From assembly GCF_019049285.1 (NCBI RefSeq), contig NZ_JAGMUL010000083.1, positions 1-64,000 of the forward strand: 64,000 nt of DNA, read 5' to 3'. Positions 59,110-64,000 of the stretch are shown piece after piece. The translations under genes and the position numbers were made by a program. Position 1 is the first letter of the stretch. Each line of letters begins with the position of its first letter. Origin of the DNA: Streptomyces sp. AC550_RSS872 (GTDB lineage Bacteria; Actinomycetota; Actinomycetes; Streptomycetales; Streptomycetaceae). A model generated the notes under the pieces. It had not been told where the DNA came from and made no database searches. It was given only the letters and a program-made list of their open reading frames with translations.

Positions 59110-59146
59110 GCGGGCCGTGTCCGGTGTGTACCGGAACACGGCCCGC
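59110..59146 (+). terminator. parAB terminator
   Basis: GCGGGCCGTGTCCGGT/ACCGGAACACGGCCCGC, GTGT loop, then ACTTTGCTTT. Confidence 0.85.
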
Positions 59147-59246
59147 ACTTTGCTTTCTGGCGGTATCGAGGGAATCGCTTCGTGGATACGATGCGTTCGG
59201 GTATGGCGCATCCACCTGGCAAGACCTCTTAGGGGAGGCGGGGTCC

Positions 59247-59504
59247 ATGCGAACGGTGAGTCGCACCGGACTGGTGAGCGCGGGTCTTGGGCTGGGCGCG
59301 GTCGGCGGGTTCGTCGGCAGCCTGCTCAGGGAACGGAGCGCCCTGACAGCCGCTCGCGATGCCGCGGGCGAAGGAAGCGAGGAACAGCCTTCATGGGGCG
59401 TCGGCTCGTACCGCTCACGCTGGACAACCTTCCGGACCTTCCCAAGCGCTGCCGCGCGTGTGTCTTCTGGGAGTTGGACCCGGTCAGCGGTGAAGCCGCG
59501 GTAA
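59247..59504 (+). CDS. Possible 85-aa membrane-anchored protein
   Basis: ATG 59247 has an excellent AGGGGAGG site. The start RTVSRTGLVSAGLGLGAVGGFVGSLLRE is Gly-rich and hydrophobic, then charged. Its C-terminal part overlaps the GNAT start and looks like shadow, so the real gene may end earlier or be a leader for the GNAT gene. No family recognised. Confidence 0.4.
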   Translation: MRTVSRTGLVSAGLGLGAVGGFVGSLLRERSALTAARDAAGEGSEEQPSWGVGSYRSRWTTFRTFPSAAARVSSGSWTRSAVKPR

Positions 59505-60010
59505 AGGCCGGCACCGCCGCACTGGAGAAGGAAGCCTGGATCTCTGCCGTCCTGCTGGACTGGGGATCCTGCGGTCGGGTCATCTACGTCGACGACGTAC
59601 CGGTGGGCTTTGTGCTCTACGCCCCGCCGGCTTACGTCCCGCGGGCGACAGCATTCCCCACGAGCCCCGTGTCGCCGGATGCGGTGCAGCTGATGACCGC
59701 GTTCATCATGCCGGGCTACCAGGGTCAGGGACTGGGCCGGGTGATGGTCCAGACGGTCGCCAAAGATCTGCTGCGGCGGGGCTTCAAGGCCATCGAGGCC
59801 TTCGGAGACGCGCGCTGGAAAGAGCCGGCGTGTGTGCTGCCTGCCGACCATCTCCTGGCCGTGGGCTTCAAGACGGTGCGCCCCCACCCCACCTTCCCGC
59901 GTCTGCGGCTGGAACTGCGGACGACGCTGTCCTGGAAGGAAGACGTGGAGATGGCGATCGACCGGTTGCTGGGGGCCGTACAGAAGGAACCCGCGTTGAG
60001 GCCGCTCTAG
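59393..60010 (+). CDS. GNAT-family N-acetyltransferase
   Basis: 205 aa. Opens MGRRLVPLTLDNLPDLPKRCRACVFWELDPV; acetyl-CoA loop in MPGYQGQGLGRVMVQTVAKDL. Conserved between parB and trxA in streptomycetes; substrate unknown. ATG 59393 fits the conserved start; GGAAGCGAGGAA lies upstream. The frame is open to 59,108. Confidence 0.85.
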   Translation: MGRRLVPLTLDNLPDLPKRCRACVFWELDPVSGEAAVKAGTAALEKEAWISAVLLDWGSCGRVIYVDDVPVGFVLYAPPAYVPRATAFPTSPVSPDAVQLMTAFIMPGYQGQGLGRVMVQTVAKDLLRRGFKAIEAFGDARWKEPACVLPADHLLAVGFKTVRPHPTFPRLRLELRTTLSWKEDVEMAIDRLLGAVQKEPALRPL

Positions 60011-60077
60011 AGCCGGGCCGTTTCAGTGCAAGGCCGCTTCAGAGCGACGACGTTGCAGAGTCGGCGCCTCCAAAGCG

Positions 60078-60107
60078 AATGGGCCAACCCCCGAGGGTTG
60101 GCCCATT
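60078..60107. terminator. Bidirectional terminator GNAT / trxA
   Basis: AATGGGCCAACCC/GGGTTGGCCCATT. Sits between convergent genes. Confidence 0.88.
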
Positions 60108-60110
60108 CGT

Positions 60111-60124
60111 GTTTCACGTGAAAC
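60111..60124. other. parS site (exact)
   Basis: GTTTCACGTGAAAC, directly next to the trxA stop codon. Confidence 0.93.
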
Positions 60125-60125
60125 G

Positions 60126-60458
60126 TTACTCGGCGATGAAGTCCTCGAGGTCGCGAACGATCGCGGCCTTCGGCTTCGCGCCGACGATGGTCTTGGCGAC
60201 CTCGCCGTTCTGGTAGACGTTCAGCGTCGGGATGGACATGACGCCGTACTTGGCGGCCGTACCCGGGTTCTCGTCGATGTTCAGCTTGACGACCTCGATC
60301 TTGTCGCCGTACTCGGAGGCGATGGCCTCGAGGGACGGCGCGATCTGGCGGCACGGTCCGCACCAGGCGGCCCAGAAGTCCACCAGGACGGGCTTGTCGC
60401 TCTTGAGGACGTCCTGCTCGAAGGAGTCGTCGGTCACGTTCTTCAGGGTGCCGGCCAC
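60126..60458 (-). CDS. trxA: Thioredoxin
   Basis: 110 aa. Active site FWAAWCGPCRQIAP (about 27-40), then YGVMSIPTLNVYQNGE. Reduces cytoplasmic disulfides using TrxB. GTG 60458 with AAGGAG upstream. Second gene of a trxBA operon. Confidence 0.95.
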   Translation of the reverse strand: MAGTLKNVTDDSFEQDVLKSDKPVLVDFWAAWCGPCRQIAPSLEAIASEYGDKIEVVKLNIDENPGTAAKYGVMSIPTLNVYQNGEVAKTIVGAKPKAAIVRDLEDFIAE

Positions 60459-60510
60459 GGCGGGCTCCTTAACTGTGTGGTGCGTGGGGCGGATGGGGGT
60501 CAGGCGGGGG

Positions 60511-61479
60511 TCAGACAGCGGTCTTCTCGGGCTCGGCCTGCGCCTCGTCCGCGAGGGCGGCAAGGAAGCGCTCGGCGTCGAGAGCGGCGGAGCAGCCGGT
60601 ACCGGCCGCGGTGATCGCCTGGCGGTAGGTGTGGTCGACCACGTCGCCGGCGCCGAAGACACCGGTCAGGTTGGTGCGGGTCGAGGGGGCGTCGACCTTG
60701 AGGTAGCCCTCGGCGTCCAGCTCCAGCTGGCCCTTGAACAGCTCGGTGCGCGGGTCATGGCCGATCGCGATGAACAGGCCCGTGACCGCCAGATCCGAGA
60801 GTTCGCCGGTCTTGATGTTGCGCAGCTTCAGGCCGGAGAGCTTCTGGTCGCCCTGGACCTCGGCGACCTCGCTGTCCCAGACGAACTTGATCTTCGGGTC
60901 GGCGAAGGCACGGTCCTGCATCGCCTTCGAGGCGCGCAGGGTGTCCCGCCGGTGGACGATGGTCACCGACTTGGCGAAGCGCGAGAGGAAGGTGGCCTCC
61001 TCCATCGCGGTGTCGCCGCCGCCGATCACGGCGATGTCCTGGTCCTTGAAGAAGAAGCCGTCGCAGGTGGCACACCAGGAGACGCCACGGCCGGAGAGGG
61101 CGTCCTCGTTCGGCAGGCCGAGCTTGCGATGCTGCGAGCCGGTGGCGACGATGACGGCCTTGGCCCGGTGGACCGTGCCCGCGGTGTCCGTGACGGTCTT
61201 GATCTCACCGCTCAGGTCGACGTTGACGATGTCGTCCGGGATGAGCTCGGCCCCGAAGCGCTCGGCCTGTGAGCGCATGTTGTCCATGAGCTCGGGGCCC
61301 ATGATGCCGTCCTGGAAGCCCGGGAAGTTCTCCACGTCGGTCGTGTTCATGAGCGCACCGCCGGCGGTGACGGCCCCCTCGAACACAAGCGGCTTCAGCG
61401 ACGCGCGCGCGGTGTAGAGCGCCGCCGTGTAGCCGGCGGGCCCGGAGCCGATGATGATCACGTTACGGACGTCGCTCAC
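60511..61479 (-). CDS. trxB: Thioredoxin reductase
   Basis: 322 aa. FAD motif IIGSGPAGYTAALY, active-site WCATCDGFFF, NADPH motif VIGGGDTAMEEATFL, and GVFGAGDV. Class I low-Mr reductase. Preceded by an exact SigR-type promoter. Confidence 0.95.
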   Translation of the reverse strand: MSDVRNVIIIGSGPAGYTAALYTARASLKPLVFEGAVTAGGALMNTTDVENFPGFQDGIMGPELMDNMRSQAERFGAELIPDDIVNVDLSGEIKTVTDTAGTVHRAKAVIVATGSQHRKLGLPNEDALSGRGVSWCATCDGFFFKDQDIAVIGGGDTAMEEATFLSRFAKSVTIVHRRDTLRASKAMQDRAFADPKIKFVWDSEVAEVQGDQKLSGLKLRNIKTGELSDLAVTGLFIAIGHDPRTELFKGQLELDAEGYLKVDAPSTRTNLTGVFGAGDVVDHTYRQAITAAGTGCSAALDAERFLAALADEAQAEPEKTAV

Positions 61480-61550
61480 GGCTTGATTCCTCGTCTCTGG
61501 ACTGCGTCGTCGGACCGGGGAGAGCCCTTTTCAGAACTCTCATCCCACCC

Positions 61551-61576
61551 AACGGATCCTAAGGGGCGCGCATTCC
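61551..61576 (-). promoter_or_regulatory. SigR-type promoter of trxBA
   Basis: On the - strand, GGAAT - 18 bp - GTT, the exact disulfide-stress sigma factor SigR consensus. About 70 bp before the trxB ATG. Confidence 0.85.
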
Positions 61577-61647
61577 CACTGTGTCCGGGCACACGGTGAC
61601 GCCACACCGCAGGGGTTGCCAGGGCAGGGAGACGAACCGCCGGGTTC

Positions 61648-62529
61648 TCAGGAACGCGCGTAGGACTCCTGGAGAAGGACTTTGGCCGTGGTGGAGGATG
61701 GCTGCTTCACACAGGCCGCGTCCATCAGGTAGACGGTGACCCGGCTGTCGTTGGTCGCATCCGGCAACACGACTAGCAGAGCGTCCTTGCCCTTGTAGAC
61801 GCCTTCCTCAGCGGCGAGCGCCGCGTCGTCGCGGCCGATGCCCTTCCTGACGCACTCGGGCACCGTGATCTCACGCAGGATCTGCGGGCTCTTGGTGTCG
61901 GGTTCGCCCAGGGTGCCCAGACTGCGTTCCGGTTTTTGGGAGCCCTCTGTGGAGCCCCTGTTCTTGGCGAGGAGATCGGCGACCTGCGTCTCCAGTTTCG
62001 CTGCGGAGAACGTGTCCGTGGCGGTCTGCCCACCGTCTGCCGTGGGGCCGGCCCCTCCGCCGCCCATCAGCGAGGTCAGCAATACCGAGCCGAGGCCCAG
62101 GGCGGCGGCCGTGAATGCGGCGCTGAGGACGGCGACCTTGCGTCGCCCTGCCGTCTTGCGGTTCTTGCGGCCGGGACCGGTGGTCGCGGAGCGGGCGCGG
62201 CCTGCCGGACGGTCTGCCGTTGCCGACGTTTCACGTGAAACATGCGTGCCGTGGTGCGCGTCATCGGGCGCCGTGGCGTTCAGCAGCGCCTCCGCTGCGA
62301 GAGCGGCATCGATGCGGCCGGCGACATCGGCGGGCATACGCGGAGGGCCGGGGACGGCGCCCAGCAGGTCCCGGATCTCCTCCAGTGAGGCATGGACGTC
62401 CGCGCACAGCTCGCACTGCTCCAGATGCCGCCGTACGTCGGCAGCCCTGGACGAGGGGAGAAGGCCCTCGGTGAGGTCGGAGATCTCGGCGACGTCCGGG
62501 TGCCCGGCCGTGTCCGTCGTGGATGTCAC
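61648..62529 (-). CDS. Anti-sigma factor (zinc-finger ZAS type, single membrane helix)
   Basis: 293 aa. ZAS motif in HLEQCELCADVHASL (HxxxCxxC; about 35-45), basic linker, one membrane helix (about 135-157), then an extracytoplasmic domain (DAACVKQPSSTT near the end). Likely sequesters the ECF sigma factor encoded just upstream. Overlaps it by 4 bp. An exact parS site is inside. Confidence 0.85.
   Translation of the reverse strand: MTSTTDTAGHPDVAEISDLTEGLLPSSRAADVRRHLEQCELCADVHASLEEIRDLLGAVPGPPRMPADVAGRIDAALAAEALLNATAPDDAHHGTHVSRETSATADRPAGRARSATTGPGRKNRKTAGRRKVAVLSAAFTAAALGLGSVLLTSLMGGGGAGPTADGGQTATDTFSAAKLETQVADLLAKNRGSTEGSQKPERSLGTLGEPDTKSPQILREITVPECVRKGIGRDDAALAAEEGVYKGKDALLVVLPDATNDSRVTVYLMDAACVKQPSSTTAKVLLQESYARS
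62228..62241. other. parS site (exact) inside anti-sigma gene
   Basis: GTTTCACGTGAAAC on either strand. Confidence 0.93.
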
Positions 62530-63266
62530 GCTCGCCCACCTCCGCCCTTCACTGCAGCTGAATCACTCGGCCCGGTATCTCGCGGATCCGTGGCCCGTGG
62601 CCTCGTGGCATGTGGACCCGCTGCCGGTGGGACGGATGTCCCCTGCGTCCGGTTCCGCCTCTCGCCGGAGTCCTTGCCGTCGCCGACGCTTTCCGGCCTG
62701 AGATGCGTGAGCAGAGGCAGGAGTCTGGCTCTGCCGCGTGCGCATCGGCTCTTGATCGTGCCGGTCGGCACATCGAGCACGCGGGCCGCTTCCGCGACCG
62801 GGTAGCCCTGCATGTCCACCAGGACGAGTGCAGCGCGCTGGTCCGGTGGAAGCGTGCCGAGGGCCTCCAGGAGCTGGCGGTGCAGATCATTGCGCTCTGC
62901 CGGAGCGGACGCCTCCTCGTGAGGCTCCAGCAACTGCTCAAGGCGCTCGGTGTCGTCGACGGGGGAGGTCTTGCGGGAGGCCGCCTTGCGGGCGCGGTCC
63001 AGGCAGGCGTTCACGGTGATCCGGTGCAGCCATGTCGTGACGGCCGACTGGCCCCTGAAGGTGTGGGCGGCCCGGTAGGCGGAAACGAGGGCGTCCTGGA
63101 CGGCATCAGCGGCCTCCTCGCGGTCGCCCAGCGTCCGCAGCGCCACCGCCCAGAGCCGATCACGGTGCCGCCGCACGAGCTCACCGAAGGCGTCGGGGTC
63201 ACCGTTCACGTGGAGGGCGAGCAGATCCCGGTCGCTCACGTCGCGGTGAGCGGTGCCATCTGCCAT
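62526..63266 (-). CDS. sigM: ECF RNA polymerase sigma factor (SigM-like)
   Basis: 246 aa. Sigma2 (FGELVRRHRDRLWAVALRTLGD, AADAVQDALVSAYRA, TWLHRITVNACLDRARK) and sigma4 (LPPDQRAALVLVDMQGYPVAEAARVL, GTIKSRCARGRARL). The C-terminal extension is basic/Pro-rich. Same order as SigM/anti-sigma/trxBA in actinobacteria; name by synteny. Confidence 0.9.
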   Translation of the reverse strand: MADGTAHRDVSDRDLLALHVNGDPDAFGELVRRHRDRLWAVALRTLGDREEAADAVQDALVSAYRAAHTFRGQSAVTTWLHRITVNACLDRARKAASRKTSPVDDTERLEQLLEPHEEASAPAERNDLHRQLLEALGTLPPDQRAALVLVDMQGYPVAEAARVLDVPTGTIKSRCARGRARLLPLLTHLRPESVGDGKDSGERRNRTQGTSVPPAAGPHATRPRATDPRDTGPSDSAAVKGGGGRA

Positions 63267-63296
63267 CGGACCCCCTCCCCTTGGATCTCGTGAGTT

Positions 63297-64000
63297 CTAG
63301 CCGGTGAACTTCAGGTCGGTGATGGCCTGCTTGAACCCGGCGTCGCTGTACCGGTCCCCGTCCGCGTGGGGCATGGCGGTGAGCCATACGAGAACGTACT
63401 GGGTCTTCACCGGCTTGGTGACCTTCACTGTCGCACTTGTGCCGTTCGTCGTGACACTGCCGATCTTTTCCATCGAGTCCAGCGACGAGGGCGTCAGCGA
63501 GTCCGAGGCGTAGAGCGAGACGGTGGTGTGATTGCCGGGGTACAGCAGCCCTATCGACGCGGCCGACACCGTCTGAGCCGAGCCGAGGTCGTAGACGATG
63601 CCGACACCAGGCTTGTAGGCGGGGTTCATGTCCGGACCGTCGAGGAAGCTCTTGCTGCGCCAGTACGTCGAGCTGTCGCCGTCGTACGTCTTGCCCACGT
63701 CCTCCGGCGCCTGCGCCCCGCCCTTGGCGACGAACTCCTGGGCATTCTGAATCTCGATCGGCTTGACCGGCTTGGCCTTGTCGCTGCCCTTGTCGTTGTC
63801 GTCCGTCGTCTGCGTCTGGTTGTCCTCGGACTTGCCGCCCTGGTCCATGAGCGCATCCGCCAACTGCCAGCTGCCAAGGCCCAGTGCGGCGATGAGGAGG
63901 GCTGACACGGCCCACTTCAGGGCCTTGCCCGTGCGGCTCTGCAGCGGAGGGGGCGGGGTCGGTACTGGCTGGGTGGCGCCAGGGTGCGGTGTCTGGCGGC
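63297..64000 (-). CDS. C-terminal part of a membrane protein with discoidin-like secreted domain
   Basis: Partial; the start lies beyond 64,000 and about 234 codons are visible. A Pro-rich cytoplasmic part leads to one membrane helix (ALKWAVSALLIAALGLGSW), a charged linker and an F5/8-type-C-like domain (DGDSSTYWRSKSFLDGP, VGIVYDLGSAQTVSAASIGLLY). In streptomycetes this is the end of the pseudokinase encoded next to murJ/mviN, so the visible part is probably the extracellular domain of that protein. Confidence 0.7.
   Translation of the reverse strand, partial: RQTPHPGATQPVPTPPPPLQSRTGKALKWAVSALLIAALGLGSWQLADALMDQGGKSEDNQTQTTDDNDKGSDKAKPVKPIEIQNAQEFVAKGGAQAPEDVGKTYDGDSSTYWRSKSFLDGPDMNPAYKPGVGIVYDLGSAQTVSAASIGLLYPGNHTTVSLYASDSLTPSSLDSMEKIGSVTTNGTSATVKVTKPVKTQYVLVWLTAMPHADGDRYSDAGFKQAITDLKFTG

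Overview
This window is a chromosomal segment of a Streptomyces-type actinomycete that carries the replication origin. GC is very high, starts are often GTG, and stop/start overlaps are frequent. The gene order around oriC is the classic actinobacterial one: gyrA-gyrB-DUF721-recF-gnd-dnaN-oriC-dnaA-rpmH-rnpA-yidD-yidC-khpB-rsmG-parA-parB. Several exact ParB sites (parS, GTTTCACGTGAAAC) are present. I have no species identification.

Region 1 (1-11,600) is accessory. It holds an HxlR regulator divergent from an azoreductase, a DUF1304 membrane protein, a MATE transporter remnant, a large HTH-STAND NTPase-WD40 membrane protein, a broken beta-carbonic anhydrase, a two-gene glycosyltransferase unit, and a secreted ribosome-inactivating-protein (RIP) homologue. 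The carbonic anhydrase relic and the RIP gene share a near-identical 45-bp leader. A tRNA-Leu(CAG) closes the region.

Region 2 (12,196-28,972) is the conserved cell-wall/growth-control cluster: fhaA-fhaB-pstP-rodA-pbpA-pknB on the + strand. A broken Mrr-type endonuclease follows. Next, on the - strand, come three class E sortases interleaved with an orphan PabA/TrpG amidotransferase, a 53-aa membrane protein and a DUF881 protein. Then come crgA, a rhomboid protease, a cyclophilin and a DUF5324 protein. The crgA-rhomboid gap contains a cluster of strong DnaA boxes.

Region 3 (28,973-39,606) mixes debris and variable genes. The debris comprises TetR and MarR fragments and an EF-G relic joined to a methyltransferase relic. 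The intact genes encode an FBP zinc protein, an MFS exporter, a TetR regulator, an Xre protein with a Ser/Thr kinase, a secreted anchored protein, DLW-39 and DUF6344-like small proteins, an AAA ATPase and a VOC protein. tRNA-Ala(UGC) and tRNA-Ile(GAU) lie here.

Region 4 (39,716-64,000) is the core replication/segregation region. It runs from DUF3566 and gyrA/gyrB through oriC (about 49,990-50,570) and the dnaA-rpmH divergent promoters to parAB. It continues with a GNAT protein, trxA/trxB (preceded by an exact SigR-type promoter), an anti-sigma/ECF sigma pair and the end of a secreted-domain protein cut by the window edge.

The genes form three functional blocks: phospho-signalling control of septal and apical peptidoglycan synthesis, initiation and segregation of the chromosome, and thiol/oxidative or envelope stress response. 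The best novelty candidates are the RIP homologue with its shared leader, the STAND-WD40 protein, the sortase/amidotransferase cluster and the DnaA-box cluster outside oriC. No previously undescribed multi-gene system is proven by the sequence alone.
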